Below, in pieces: positions 51,316-60,167 of a stretch of DNA of 64,000 nucleotides. The notes under the pieces were generated by a model, which was not told where the DNA came from, made no database searches, and was given only the letters and a program-made list of their open reading frames with translations. A program made the translations under genes and the position numbers. Numbering within the stretch: the stretch's first letter is position 1; each line of letters begins with the position of its first letter. Where the stretch lies: positions 1 to 64,000 of the forward strand of contig OY282459.1 in the NCBI GenBank assembly GCA_958296285.1, in the 5' to 3' direction. This DNA comes from an uncultured Alphaproteobacteria bacterium. GTDB taxonomy: Bacteria > Pseudomonadota > Alphaproteobacteria > JAPOUT01 > G958296285.

Positions 51316-52007
51316 GCGCCGCGCCGCCTTCCGACAATCCCGATCTTCTGCAATTGCTGATGGATCTGCGAAGGCAGGGCATCACGGACGCCGCGCTTCT
51401 TCGCGCGATAGAGAGTCTGCCGCGCCCGCTCTTTCTGCCTGAGGAATCGCGCGCCCTCGCCTATGGCGTGAAGCCCGCGCCCTTGCCTGACGGGCAGTCC
51501 GCGACCGCGCCCCGCTTTGTCGCCGACATGGTGCATGAGCTCGCCCTGCAGCCCGATATGATCGTGCTGGAAATCGGAACGGGATCGGGCTATCAAGCCG
51601 CGCTGATGGCGAAACTCGTCCGCCGCGTCTATACGCTGGAAAGGCACAAGGCGATCTTGGGCGAGGCGCGGACAATCTTCCGCGCGCTAAAAATAGAGAA
51701 CATCGTCTCTCTTCAGCGGGACGGCGCGGAGGGCTGGCGCGAGCAGGCGCCTTTTGATCGGATCATCGCCAATGTCGCCTTCCCCGCCATGCCGCTCGCT
51801 CTTGCCGAGCAGCTGCGGATGGAAGGCGCGCTTCTTGTCCCTGTCGTCAATGGCTTGGGGCGGCAGGAGCTTCTTCGGATCACGCGGCAGAGGCGCGGGC
51901 TTTTGCGATCGCTGGTTGGCGAGAGCGCCTTCCCGCCGATCAGCGAGGGCGTGTCGGGGGGCGGGGGCGGCGCGGGGGGGGCGGCTGCCAAAAAAGACGC
52001 GCCATGA
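51312..52007 (+). CDS. pcm: Protein-L-isoaspartate O-methyltransferase
   Basis: 231 residues; ATG at 51312 overlaps the surE stop. SAM-dependent methyltransferase that starts repair of isoaspartyl residues. GQSATAPRFVADMVHEL near 60, motif I VLEIGTGSGYQAALMA near 80, FDRIIANVAFPAMP and the hydrophobic GALLVPV near 178 are conserved. A Gly-rich C-terminal tail (GVSGGGGGAGGAAAKK) overlaps the convergent HAD gene by 68 bp. Confidence 0.95.
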   Translation: MSAAPPSDNPDLLQLLMDLRRQGITDAALLRAIESLPRPLFLPEESRALAYGVKPAPLPDGQSATAPRFVADMVHELALQPDMIVLEIGTGSGYQAALMAKLVRRVYTLERHKAILGEARTIFRALKIENIVSLQRDGAEGWREQAPFDRIIANVAFPAMPLALAEQLRMEGALLVPVVNGLGRQELLRITRQRRGLLRSLVGESAFPPISEGVSGGGGGAGGAAAKKDAP

Positions 52008-52830
52008 AAAAATCGGGCGGAGTCATATGGCTCGCGCCGAAAATGCGCCGAAGCGCCTCCTCTGTCGGAAGATCGGGGAGAGACGCCGCCGCCACGCCGC
52101 CGCCAATAAAGAGCCTGTCCAAACCATAGGCGCTCGCGCCCAGCATGTCGGTCTGCAGACCGTCGCCGATGGCGAGAATCCGTCTTTTGTCCGAGACGCC
52201 CAGTCTTAACAGAATCTCCATCGCGCGATCGTAAATCCCCGAATGAGGCTTGCCGAAAAAAACGACCGCGCCGCCCATCGCCTGATAAAGATCGGCGAGC
52301 GCGCCGGCGCATGGGATTAAAGATTCGCCCCGCTGCACGATTTTGTCCGGGTTGGCGCAGAGCATCGGGAGGCGGCGCGCATGGAGGCGGCGCAAAAGAG
52401 GGGCGTAATCTTCCGGGCGCTCGCGCGCATCGTCCAACAGGCCTGTGCATAGCACGCTTTGGGCTTCCCTCTCTGAGACTGTCGGCGGGAGTCCTTCCAT
52501 CAGGGGCTTGTCGCGGGCGGGTCCGAGATGATGGATTCTGCCATAGCGCCCGCGCCGCAGACCGTCCCTCGTCAAATCGCCGGAAGTGAGAATCGCGTCC
52601 CACGCCTCTCTGGCGACTCCGATTGTCGCCAGCTGCGCGGCGACTGTCATGGAAGGGCGCGGCGCGTTGGAGATCAGCAGGACGCGCCCGCCTCCCTCCC
52701 GAAAGCGCGACAGCGCCTCCGCCGCCTCGTCAAAAGCCGAAACGCCATTATGGACAACGCCCCACAAATCGCATAAAAGAGCCTGATAGGAGTCCGCCAA
52801 ACTTCGCAGACCAACCTCCATGCCGGTCAT
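51940..52830 (-). CDS. HAD-superfamily class IIA hydrolase (TIGR01459 type)
   Basis: 296 residues. Motif I is LLCDLWGVVHNG near 20 (the DxWGVxHxG variant typical of this alphaproteobacterial group), motif II LLISNAPRP near 50, cap domain type IIA, then FFGKPHSGIYDRAM (motif III Lys) and ILAIGDGLQTDMLGASAYGLDRLFI (motif IV). The substrate is unknown; related proteins are phosphatases of small sugars or nucleotides. The C-terminus (PPPPRRPRPPTRPR) is low-complexity and read from the strand opposite the Gly-rich pcm tail. Confidence 0.88.
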   Translation of the reverse strand: MTGMEVGLRSLADSYQALLCDLWGVVHNGVSAFDEAAEALSRFREGGGRVLLISNAPRPSMTVAAQLATIGVAREAWDAILTSGDLTRDGLRRGRYGRIHHLGPARDKPLMEGLPPTVSEREAQSVLCTGLLDDARERPEDYAPLLRRLHARRLPMLCANPDKIVQRGESLIPCAGALADLYQAMGGAVVFFGKPHSGIYDRAMEILLRLGVSDKRRILAIGDGLQTDMLGASAYGLDRLFIGGGVAAASLPDLPTEEALRRIFGASHMTPPDFFMARLFWQPPPPRRPRPPTRPR

Positions 52831-52926
52831 CGGAGCCGTTGCGCCGCAGGGCGCGGTCTTCTATAAAAGAGGAAGAGAGAGAACCCCTTCCGAGAGAATC
52901 CCTTCCGATCGTCATCTGCTCGCGCC

Positions 52927-53232
52927 ATGAAAAAAGACATCCATCCCGACTATCACGAAATCACGGTGATTATGACCGACAAGAGCGCCTTCAAGACGCG
53001 CTCCACCTACGGCGCGCCCGGGGCGGAGCTTGTGCTGGACATAGACCCGCTCACCCACCCCGCTTGGACAGGCGGCGGACAGCATCTTATAGACAGGGGC
53101 GGACAGTTGAGCAAGTTCAAGAGGCGCTATCAGCATCTGGGCTTGGAAAGCGGCGAGGGACAGAAAAACCCGAAAGGGCAGACAGACGCGAAAGACGGGA
53201 AAGACGCCGCCGGGAAGCGGCGCTCTTCTTGA
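52927..53232 (+). CDS. rpmE: 50S ribosomal protein L31
   Basis: 101 residues. [29 protein letters not shown] is a standard L31 start, without the zinc-binding Cys residues (C- form), then [33 protein letters not shown] Lys/Gly/Asp-rich tail of about 25 residues is longer than usual. It lies upstream of trcR with a 23-bp gap, an order common in alphaproteobacteria. Confidence 0.95.
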   Translation: MKKDIHPDYHEITVIMTDKSAFKTRSTYGAPGAELVLDIDPLTHPAWTGGGQHLIDRGGQLSKFKRRYQHLGLESGEGQKNPKGQTDAKDGKDAAGKRRSS

Positions 53233-53255
53233 GAATGGAAAAGGCGAAACCCGTC

Positions 53256-54056
53256 ATGGCGCAGCAGCTTCTTATGCCGAAAGCCACGGCTGTTTGGCTC
53301 GTGGATAATACGGCGCTGACCTTCAGCCAGATCGCGAAGTTTTGCGGCATGCATCTCTTGGAAGTGGAGGGCATCGCCGATGGCGAGGTGGCGCAGGGCA
53401 TTATCGGGCAGGATCCGATCTCGGCGGGACAATTGACGCGCGAGGAGCTGAAGCGCTGCGAGGCGGATCAAGAAGCCGATCTCCAAATCGCGCCGCCGCA
53501 GCATGAGGTTCCGGTCTTGGAGCGCCGCCGCGGTCCGCGCTACACGCCGGTCTCCAGACGCCGCGACAGGCCGGACGCGATCGCATGGCTCGTCAGAAAT
53601 CACGAGGAGCTGACCGACAGCCAAATCGGCCGCCTTGTCGGCACGACCAAGCCGACGATCACGGCGGTGCGCGAGCGAACCCATTGGAACGCGGCGAGCA
53701 TCCGTCCTGTGGATCCTGTGACGCTCGGACTCTGCTCTCAAGGCGATTTGGACAAAGCCGTCCAAAAAGCCGCAGGGCGCAAGGGCGCGGCGAAAAGCCC
53801 GACCGATCCGACAGAGCCCGCCGCCCCCGCCGCGACATTAGAGCCTTTCGCTGAGAGCGGACAGAAATCGGAAACGCCGCCGAAAACCGAGAAATCTCTG
53901 GAAGAAATCTTCGCCCAAACGCCCAGCGCCGAGCCGCGTCAGGGACGAAAACAGCGCCGCGCCGATCACGCCGAAGCGGAGAGCGAGTCCGAATCCGCTT
54001 TCGCCAAACTCGCCGAGCTCCGCAAAGATATGGAGCAGGACAAAAACGCCCAATGA
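53256..54056 (+). CDS. trcR: DUF1013 / TrcR-like cell-cycle transcriptional regulator
   Basis: 266 residues from ATG at 53256 ([19 protein letters not shown]), with an in-frame ATG at 53235 as alternative. The DUF1013 core includes [29 protein letters not shown], a first helix-turn-helix-like unit, and [45 protein letters not shown], a second. The family, known from Caulobacter TrcR, is almost confined to alphaproteobacteria and linked to cell-cycle control. A Lys/Ala/Pro/Glu-rich tail of about 85 residues follows. It is coupled to purE by ATGA. Confidence 0.88.
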   Translation: MAQQLLMPKATAVWLVDNTALTFSQIAKFCGMHLLEVEGIADGEVAQGIIGQDPISAGQLTREELKRCEADQEADLQIAPPQHEVPVLERRRGPRYTPVSRRRDRPDAIAWLVRNHEELTDSQIGRLVGTTKPTITAVRERTHWNAASIRPVDPVTLGLCSQGDLDKAVQKAAGRKGAAKSPTDPTEPAAPAATLEPFAESGQKSETPPKTEKSLEEIFAQTPSAEPRQGRKQRRADHAEAESESESAFAKLAELRKDMEQDKNAQ

Positions 54057-54598
54057 CGACAGTCGCGGATGAGTCTCCGTCCCAAAGCGAAACAAGCGCC
54101 GCGAGCGCCCTCGCGCCTCAAATCGGCGTCATTATGGGGAGCGCCTCCGATTGGGACGTCATGCGCGAAGCGGGCGCTCTTCTTGAAGAGATGGCGATTC
54201 CGCATGAATGCCGGATTGTCTCGGCGCATCGCACGCCCGATCGGCTTTATCATTACGCGAAGAGCGCCAAAGAGCGAGGGCTTCGGGTGATCATCGCGGC
54301 GGCGGGGGGCGCGGCGGCGCTTCCTGGCATGACCGCCGCCATGACGACCTTGCCCGTTTTCGGCGTGCCGATTGAGACGAAAACGCTCAAAGGCTTGGAC
54401 AGCCTCCTCTCCATCGCGCAGATGCCGTTTGGGGTTCCTGTCGGGACGCTCGCCATTGGACGCGCCGGCGCGAAAAACGCCGCTCTGTTGGCGGTCGCCA
54501 TTCTCGCCCTTTCTGACGAGGCGGTCGCGCGAAAATGGGAAGCCTTCCGAAAGAGACAGAGCGAAGAGGTCGCCGAAGCGCCGCCGAAAAAGCCATGA
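54053..54598 (+). CDS. purE: N5-carboxyaminoimidazole ribonucleotide mutase
   Basis: 181 residues. After a 25-residue Ser/Ala-rich leader the PurE fold begins [13 protein letters not shown] near 25, then [15 protein letters not shown] (the class I Ser-His-Arg active site), [17 protein letters not shown] and [14 protein letters not shown]. It converts N5-CAIR to CAIR in purine synthesis and works with PurK, with which it overlaps (ATGA). Confidence 0.96.
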   Translation: MTTVADESPSQSETSAASALAPQIGVIMGSASDWDVMREAGALLEEMAIPHECRIVSAHRTPDRLYHYAKSAKERGLRVIIAAAGGAAALPGMTAAMTTLPVFGVPIETKTLKGLDSLLSIAQMPFGVPVGTLAIGRAGAKNAALLAVAILALSDEAVARKWEAFRKRQSEEVAEAPPKKP

Positions 54599-55740
54599 CG
54601 CCGCTCGCCCCCGGCGCGAAGATCGGCATTTTGGGCGGCGGACAGCTCGGACGGATGATCGCTCTCGCGGCGGCGAGGCTTGGCTTCGGCGTTCATGTTT
54701 TCGCGCCTGAGGAAGCGCCGCCCGCCGCCATTGCCGCCAAACATTATCGCGCCTCTTATCAAGACGAGGCGGCGCTCAAGCGCTTCGCCGAGGGCGTGGA
54801 TCTCATCACCTATGAGATGGAGCATCTGCCGACAGACTCTCTGCGCGATCTTGCCGAGAGCGCGCTTTTTCGTCCGTCTCTTCGGAGTTTGGAGACGGCG
54901 CGGCATCGTCTTCGGGAGAAGGAGTTTTTGTCGGCGCTTGGCATTCCGACAGCGCCTTTCTTCGCTTTAGGGGCGGGGCGTCTTGACGCGGGGCGGGACA
55001 TTCCGCGCTCTTTCCGTTTTCCGGCGATCGTGAAAAATTGTTTGGGAGGCTATGACGGCAGGGGGCAGAGGGTCGCGCGGGATCGCGGCGAGATTGTCGG
55101 CGCGCTCAGCGATTTGGGCGAGGGGGAGGCGCTCATTGAGGAGCGCGTTTCTTTTCGGCGCGAGATTTCGGTTCTGGCGGCGCGGGGCGCGGACGGAGAT
55201 TTTCGCGCCTATGATGTTGTGGAGAATTGTCATAGGGACGGCATTTTGCGCGAGAGTCGGGTTCCGGCGCGGATAGGCTTGGCTGTCGCCGCCCGCGCCA
55301 AGAGATGGACGCGCCGAATCGCCGAGACGTTGGATCATATTGGGGTTCTTGGCGTGGAGTTTTTTCTATGCGATGGCGATAGCGATAGCGATGGGGAAGG
55401 CGCGCTTTTTGTCAATGAGATTGCGCCGCGCGTTCATAATTCGGGGCATTGGACGATGGATGCTTGCGCGGTCGGGCAATTTGAGCAGCATCTTCGCGCG
55501 ATTGCCGGCTGGCCTTTGGCGGAGCCTGTCCGTTTCGCTGATGTTAGGATGGTTAATCTGCTTGGCGATGATGTGGAATCTTGGCGCGATTTCGCGGCGC
55601 GGCGGGGCGTTTGTCTTCATCTTTATGGCAAGGAGCCTGCGCGGGCTGGTCGCAAGATGGGTCATATGACGGCGCTTTATCCTCTTTCTTCGGGGGGTTC
55701 GGGGGGTTCGGGGGGTTCTTTGGGGGGTCGCGGGGGGTAG
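54595..55740 (+). CDS. purK: N5-carboxyaminoimidazole ribonucleotide synthase
   Basis: 381 residues from ATG at 54595. ATP-grasp enzyme using ATP and bicarbonate on [26 protein letters not shown] near 10, [22 protein letters not shown] near 145, [17 protein letters not shown], and the metal-binding [17 protein letters not shown] near 285. A Gly/Ser-rich tail ([13 protein letters not shown]) from 9-bp tandem repeats overlaps the convergent COQ9 gene by 64 bp. A (GCGATA)-type hexamer repeat encodes [10 protein letters not shown] near 260. Confidence 0.95.
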   Translation: MTPLAPGAKIGILGGGQLGRMIALAAARLGFGVHVFAPEEAPPAAIAAKHYRASYQDEAALKRFAEGVDLITYEMEHLPTDSLRDLAESALFRPSLRSLETARHRLREKEFLSALGIPTAPFFALGAGRLDAGRDIPRSFRFPAIVKNCLGGYDGRGQRVARDRGEIVGALSDLGEGEALIEERVSFRREISVLAARGADGDFRAYDVVENCHRDGILRESRVPARIGLAVAARAKRWTRRIAETLDHIGVLGVEFFLCDGDSDSDGEGALFVNEIAPRVHNSGHWTMDACAVGQFEQHLRAIAGWPLAEPVRFADVRMVNLLGDDVESWRDFAARRGVCLHLYGKEPARAGRKMGHMTALYPLSSGGSGGSGGSLGGRGG

Positions 55741-56357
55741 CGCAGTTTGGCGAGGGCGTCTAGGAGCGTTGAGGGGATGTTGTTTGTTGTGAGTGTTGTC
55801 GCTTGGCGGAGGGACGCGCCGATTTGGACGGCGTCTTTGAGTCGTCTTTCGGCGTATTGGGCGACATATTCGCTGTCGCTGCCGCGCGCGCCGAAGTAGA
55901 TCAGCAGGATTTGGGCGTAGATTCCGGCGAGGATCGCGCGTTTTGTGTAGAAGCTGAAGTCGGCGGATTTGTCGCCTGCGGCTTTCCAGAGGGCGTCGCT
56001 TGTGTTGAGGAGGGCTGTCATGCCTTGTGTTGCGTGGAGGGGGAGGGCGAGGGATGCGGCGGCGCGGCGCGCGGTTTCTTTATGGGGGTCGTTTATTTTG
56101 AGTCGGGTTGTGATGGCGGAGGCGAGTCGGGTTTGGAGTTTATCTTCTTGGGGCGGGGTGAGGGTGAGGAGTTTCATGTCGCCTTGTTGGAAGAAGGCGG
56201 CGGCGGCTTGGGCTGGTCCTTTTGGGAAGAGGGTTTGGATGATGTGTGGGGAGAGTTTGGCGTCTTTTGCGGCGCGTTTGAGCATGGGGTTTGTCCATCC
56301 CTCTTGGGCGGCGCGTGGGATTGCGGCTTGGATGAGTTTGGTGCGTTGTTTTTGCAT
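55677..56357 (-). CDS. COQ9 family ubiquinone biosynthesis protein
   Basis: 226 residues. TetR-like N-terminal helices (LIQAAIPRAAQEGWTNPMLKRAAKDAKLS, where mitochondrial COQ9 has W.....I..AA...G) lead into the COQ9 lipid-binding region: ADFSFYTKRAILAGIYAQILLIYF near 130, matching the typical D..FY.KRA.LA.VY....L.W, then YVAQYAERRLKDAVQIGA. COQ9 presents ubiquinone precursors to COQ7 in eukaryotes. The C-terminal [16 protein letters not shown] is read opposite the purK repeat tail. It is separated from rpsU, its frequent neighbour, by palindromic element J. Confidence 0.9.
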   Translation of the reverse strand: MQKQRTKLIQAAIPRAAQEGWTNPMLKRAAKDAKLSPHIIQTLFPKGPAQAAAAFFQQGDMKLLTLTPPQEDKLQTRLASAITTRLKINDPHKETARRAAASLALPLHATQGMTALLNTSDALWKAAGDKSADFSFYTKRAILAGIYAQILLIYFGARGSDSEYVAQYAERRLKDAVQIGASLRQATTLTTNNIPSTLLDALAKLRYPPRPPKEPPEPPEPPEERG

Positions 56358-56371
56358 GTGGTGAGTTTAGC

Positions 56372-56680
56372 AAAAAAGGGGGGTTTGGGGGGCTAGCCCC
56401 CCAAGAAAAAGGGGGTTCGGGGGAAACCCCCGAAAAGTCGGCGGGCGTGGCGAAACGAAGCAGGCGAAGCGCGTAGCGCGAGCCTGCGAGAAAGCCCGCC
56501 GACCCCCCAGCTTACAAGAGCTCTTCTAGCAGGGGGCGCGTGGGTGGGTCGCTTTCGCTTGCTCGCTACGCTCACTGCGCGAAAGCTCTTTTCCCACCCA
56601 CCCACGCGCTTTCGGGGGGATTCCCCCCGACCCCCCCTTTTTTTCAAGGGGGGCAAGCCCCCCTTGACCCCCCTTTTAGA
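56372..56680. repeat. Palindromic modular element, copy J (full length)
   Basis: Full set of modules: AAAAAAGGGGGG start, G/C-run hairpins, GTCGGCGGGC stem with inner GCGAAGCGCGTAGCGCGAGC pairing, AAGAGCTCTT near 56515, GCGCGTGGGTGGG...CCCACCCACGCGC stem, mirrored G/C runs ending CCCCCCTTTT. It occupies the divergent gap between COQ9 and rpsU, so the rpsU promoter must lie in it or in the 80 bp after it. Confidence 0.92.
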
Positions 56681-56760
56681 AGCGCTTGAAAAATCCGCAA
56701 CGCCATGCTAAATAATCCACAACAAAACCCCAAACCCCCAAGGAACCCCCAAGGAACCTC

Positions 56761-56991
56761 ATGTCCATCCAAGTCATCGTCCGAAACAACAACATGGACC
56801 AAGCCCTCCGAGCCCTCAAACGCAAAATGCAACGCGAAGGAATCTTCCGCGAAATCAAAATGCGAAACCATTACGAAAAACCCGCCGAAAAAAGAACCCG
56901 CGAAAAAGCCGAAGCCGTCAAACGAATCCGAAAACTAGAACGCAAACACGCCCTCAAAGAAGGACTGCTCGGCAGACACTTCTCACGATAA
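56761..56991 (+). CDS. rpsU: 30S ribosomal protein S21
   Basis: 76 residues. [40 protein letters not shown] is the canonical alphaproteobacterial S21, followed by the basic [25 protein letters not shown]. It sits 80 bp beyond palindromic element J. No clear Shine-Dalgarno is visible before the ATG, as is usual for some rpsU genes (AAGGAACCTC is the nearest purine run). It is convergent with pntB, with 14 bp between the stops. Confidence 0.95.
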   Translation: MSIQVIVRNNNMDQALRALKRKMQREGIFREIKMRNHYEKPAEKRTREKAEAVKRIRKLERKHALKEGLLGRHFSR

Positions 56992-57005
56992 AAATTACGC
57001 CCCCC

Positions 57006-58439
57006 TCAAAGCGCCTTGACAATATCCTCCGTCATCGCCTTGGCGTCCCCGAAAAGCATCATCGTGTTCTCTTCAAAAAAAAGCGGATTCGCAACGCCCG
57101 CATAGCCCGTCCCCATGCCGCGCTTGACAAAAAGAACCGTCCCCGCCTTCCCAACATCCAAAACAGGCATCCCATAAATCGGACTCTGCGGATCGCTCCG
57201 CGCCGAAGGATTCGTCACATCATTCGCGCCAATGACAAAAGCCGCATCCGCGCGCGCGAATTCAGCATTGATGTCCTCCAACTCAAACACCTCATCATAA
57301 GGCACCTGCGCCTCGGCAAGCAGAACATTCATATGACCGGGCATCCGCCCAGCGACAGGATGAATAGCATAAGACAAACGAACCCCCGCCCCTTTAAGCT
57401 TGTCCGCCATCTCGCGCAAAGCGTGCTGCGCCTGCGCGACCGCCATGCCATAGCCCGGAACCACAATGACGGAGCGCGCGTTCTTCAGAATGAAAGCGGC
57501 GTCATCAGCGCTCCCCTGCTTGACAGGACGATCCTCCGCGCCCCGCGCGACCTCCGCCTCGCCGCCAAAGCCGCCTAGAATGACGCCGAAGAAAGAGCGA
57601 TTCATCGCCTTGCACATGATGTAAGACAAAATCGCGCCGGAAGATCCAACCAAAGCGCCGGTGATAATCAGCGCCAGATTGGAAAGGGTGAAGCCAATCC
57701 CCGCCGCCGCCCAGCCCGAATAAGAGTTCAGCATGGATATGACGACCGGCATGTCCGCGCCGCCAATCGGAATGATCAGCAAAAAGCCCAAGAGAAAAGC
57801 CGCGAGGCTTATCGCCAAAAAGACCCCGAAACTCTGATTGGCGGCGTCCAAAGCCATATAAATCACGCCGCCGATGATCAAAACTCCCAAAAGACCATTG
57901 AGCCAATGCCGCGCCGGCAAAAGCCGCGGCGCGCCGGACATCAAGCCCTGCAATTTGGCGAAAGCGATGACGCTCCCCGAAAAGGTGATCGCGCCAATCA
58001 CCGAGCCCAGCGACATTTCCACAATGCTCGCCGTCGTCCTGTAAAGAGCGGAAGAGTTCGGAAGCCTCAACTCTATCCCGAAAGATTGCGGCGTCAGAAA
58101 AGCCGCGAAAGCCACGAACACCGCCGCCAAGCCGACAAGCGAATGAAACGCCGCGACCAGCTGCGGCATCGCCGTCATCGGAATCCTCCGCGCGACAAAA
58201 GCGCCTATGCCGCCGCCGATCAAAACCGCCGGCAATATCAAAAGCCAAAGAGTCTCGTCCTTCAAATCCAACAGCAGCAGAGTCGTCAGAATGGCGAGCG
58301 CCATGCCGATCATGCCCGCCATATTGCCGCGCCGCGCGGTCTCCGGCGACGACAAGCCTCTGAGCGCCAAAATGAAAAAGACGCCGCACGCGAAATAAAG
58401 AAGGGCTATCAGATTCGGCGATGGCGAAAAAATCGGCAT
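57006..58439 (-). CDS. pntB: NAD(P) transhydrogenase subunit beta
   Basis: 477 residues. Eight or nine membrane helices at residues 1-265 are followed by the soluble NADP-binding domain III: IVVPGYGMAVAQAQHALREM near 310, VRLSYAIHPVAGRMPGHMNVLLAEA and YDEVFELEDINAEFARADAAFVIGANDVTNPSA. It couples proton entry across the inner membrane to hydride transfer from NADH to NADP+. It is last of the coxIV-pntA1-pntA2-pntB operon. Confidence 0.96.
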   Translation of the reverse strand: MPIFSPSPNLIALLYFACGVFFILALRGLSSPETARRGNMAGMIGMALAILTTLLLLDLKDETLWLLILPAVLIGGGIGAFVARRIPMTAMPQLVAAFHSLVGLAAVFVAFAAFLTPQSFGIELRLPNSSALYRTTASIVEMSLGSVIGAITFSGSVIAFAKLQGLMSGAPRLLPARHWLNGLLGVLIIGGVIYMALDAANQSFGVFLAISLAAFLLGFLLIIPIGGADMPVVISMLNSYSGWAAAGIGFTLSNLALIITGALVGSSGAILSYIMCKAMNRSFFGVILGGFGGEAEVARGAEDRPVKQGSADDAAFILKNARSVIVVPGYGMAVAQAQHALREMADKLKGAGVRLSYAIHPVAGRMPGHMNVLLAEAQVPYDEVFELEDINAEFARADAAFVIGANDVTNPSARSDPQSPIYGMPVLDVGKAGTVLFVKRGMGTGYAGVANPLFFEENTMMLFGDAKAMTEDIVKAL

Positions 58440-58448
58440 GAGATCGCC

Positions 58449-58751
58449 CTACTCTTTCGGCTCTTTCTTGCGATACATGGCGAGCATGCGCTGCGAGACC
58501 AAAAAGCCTCCGAAAATATTGACCGAGGCAAGCAGCACCGCCAAGAAGCCGAGCGCCCGCGCGGCGAAATGCATGTCAGACGCGCCGAGCGCCAAAAGCC
58601 CCCCAACCGCGATGACGGAGGAAATCGCGTTCGTCACCGACATCAGCGGCGTATGAAGCGCCGGCGTCACCGACCAAACGACATAATAGCCGACAAAAAT
58701 CGCAAGGATGAAAATCCCCAAATAGAGGATCAGCGGATCTATTTCGGTCAT
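58449..58751 (-). CDS. pntA2: NAD(P) transhydrogenase subunit alpha, membrane part (alpha-2)
   Basis: 100 residues. Three or four membrane helices (LILYLGIFILAIFVGYYVVW, MSVTNAISSVIAVGGLLALG, FLAVLLASVNIFGGFLVSQRML) with the conserved H-P-L-M-S-V-T-N-A-I-S segment (TPLMSVTNAIS) that lines the proton path. Separate alpha-2 genes are typical of alphaproteobacteria such as Rhodospirillum. It is 9 bp upstream of pntB. Confidence 0.95.
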   Translation of the reverse strand: MTEIDPLILYLGIFILAIFVGYYVVWSVTPALHTPLMSVTNAISSVIAVGGLLALGASDMHFAARALGFLAVLLASVNIFGGFLVSQRMLAMYRKKEPKE

Positions 58752-58772
58752 AGCGCCTCCTTCATGCGTCTT

Positions 58773-59894
58773 TCAGGTCTCTTTGTTGAGAATCTCGCCC
58801 TCGCGGGTGAGCGCGGCGGCTCGGACAAGCTCGTCCTGCCAATCTATGGCGAGAGCCTTCTTCTCTTTATTGACGATATTTTCCACGAAGTGAAAGAGGT
58901 TTCGCGCGTAAAGAGCGCTGGCGTCCGCGGCGATGAGGCTTGGGACGTCCCGATGGGCGATGATGAACACGCCCTCCTCATTGACGATTTTCCCCGCCTG
59001 CGACAGAGCGCAGTTCCCGCCCTGCTCTATCGCCAAATCCACGATGATCGCGCCCAAGCGCATGGCTTTGACCATTTGCGCGCTGATCAGCTGAGGCGCG
59101 GGCTTCCCCGGGACAAGCGCCGTGCAGATGACGATGTCCTGACTCTTCAAATGCTCGGAGACGAGCGCCGCCTGACGTTTTTGATAATCTTCGCTTGCTT
59201 CGCGGGCATAGCCTCCCGCCGTCTCGCCGCCCTCTTCCTCTGCTTCCACCATGACGAAATCCGCGCCCAGACTCTCCACCTGCTCTTTGGCTTGGGCGCG
59301 AATGTCGGTGGCGCTGACGATCGCGCCCAAGCGCCTCGCCGTGGCGATCGCCTGCAGCCCGGCGACTCCCGCCCCCATGACGAAAAGCCGAGACGGCGCG
59401 ACAGTTCCCGCCGCCGTCATCATCATCGGCATGGCGCGCGGCGAGAGATGCGCCGCCTCTATGACGGCGCGATAGCCGGCAAGATTGCTTTGGGACGAAA
59501 GCGCGTCCATGCTCTGCGCGCGGCTGATGCGCGGCAGCAGTTCCAGCGCGAAGGAGGTGATGCCGGCAGAGGCGCAAAGTTTGATCGTCTTCGCTCCGCC
59601 GAAAGGATCCAGAAGCCCTATTAAGAGGGCGTTTTTTCTCATCAGGCGCAGACGCTTTTCGGACGGCGCGCGCACAGCCAGAAGAATGTCGGCATCGGCG
59701 ATGGTCTTGGCGGCGTCGGGGCATAGTTCGGCGCCGGCTTCGGCGTAGGCTTCGTCTCCCCAGCCGAGGGGCGCGCCCAGATTCTTCTCCGCGGCGACCG
59801 AGAAGCCCAGCGCCTTATAGCGCTTCGCCGTGTCCGGCGAGAGCGCGGCGCGTTTTTCGCCTTCGCGCTCTTCTCGCGCCGCCGCGATTTTCAT
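58773..59894 (-). CDS. pntA1: NAD(P) transhydrogenase subunit alpha, NAD-binding part (alpha-1)
   Basis: 373 residues from the ATG at 59894 (MKIAAAREE), which overlaps the upstream cox IV stop as TGATG; a longer frame would cover that gene. Domain I of transhydrogenase: REEREGEKRAALSPDTAKRYKALGF, the RxQD-region, LPRISRAQSMDALSSQSNLAGYRAV near 125, and the NAD-binding Rossmann motif VMGAGVAGLQAIATARRLGA near 170 followed by TDIRAQAKEQVESLGADF. Confidence 0.96.
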   Translation of the reverse strand: MKIAAAREEREGEKRAALSPDTAKRYKALGFSVAAEKNLGAPLGWGDEAYAEAGAELCPDAAKTIADADILLAVRAPSEKRLRLMRKNALLIGLLDPFGGAKTIKLCASAGITSFALELLPRISRAQSMDALSSQSNLAGYRAVIEAAHLSPRAMPMMMTAAGTVAPSRLFVMGAGVAGLQAIATARRLGAIVSATDIRAQAKEQVESLGADFVMVEAEEEGGETAGGYAREASEDYQKRQAALVSEHLKSQDIVICTALVPGKPAPQLISAQMVKAMRLGAIIVDLAIEQGGNCALSQAGKIVNEEGVFIIAHRDVPSLIAADASALYARNLFHFVENIVNKEKKALAIDWQDELVRAAALTREGEILNKET

Positions 59895-60043
59895 CAGACC
59901 AGAAGCCAAAACATGGCGAGGAGCAAAGCGGCAATCAGAGCGCCCGTCCAGACGAGGATTCGCAAAAAATCGTGATAGGAGCGCAGATGCGCTTCGGCGT
60001 CCATCTCTTTGCTCCAATCGGGATGTTTGTCTGCGCGGGGCAT
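59894..60043 (-). CDS. aa3-type cytochrome c oxidase subunit IV
   Basis: 49 residues, from ATG at 60043. The sequence MPRADKHPDWSKEMDAEAHL continues RSYHDFLRILVWTGAL and ends in one membrane helix (IAALLLAMFWLLV). That is the layout of the bacterial aa3-type cytochrome c oxidase subunit IV family (xxxHxxTYxGFLxxxKW-like motif, here HLRSYHDFLRILVW). Its stop overlaps the pntA1 start. In alphaproteobacteria this tiny gene commonly precedes pntA. Its role in the oxidase is structural and apparently dispensable. Confidence 0.88.
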   Translation of the reverse strand: MPRADKHPDWSKEMDAEAHLRSYHDFLRILVWTGALIAALLLAMFWLLV

Positions 60044-60078
60044 GATTTTTCTCACAAGATGGCGGGCGAAGAGGGCGG

Positions 60079-60087
60079 ATTATAGCA
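60079..60087 (-). promoter_or_regulatory. Extended -10 promoter of the coxIV-pnt operon
   Basis: TGCTATAAT on the minus strand (TATAAT at 60084-60079) lies 36 bp before the cox IV start codon. No good -35 is present, as in the other extended -10 promoters here. Confidence 0.55.
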
Positions 60088-60167
60088 TAGGCGCGAGGGG
60101 CGGAAGAGGCGCGAGGGGGTCATCTATGGAACTTATAGAGATGGGAAGCGTCAAGAAAAATCTTGAT

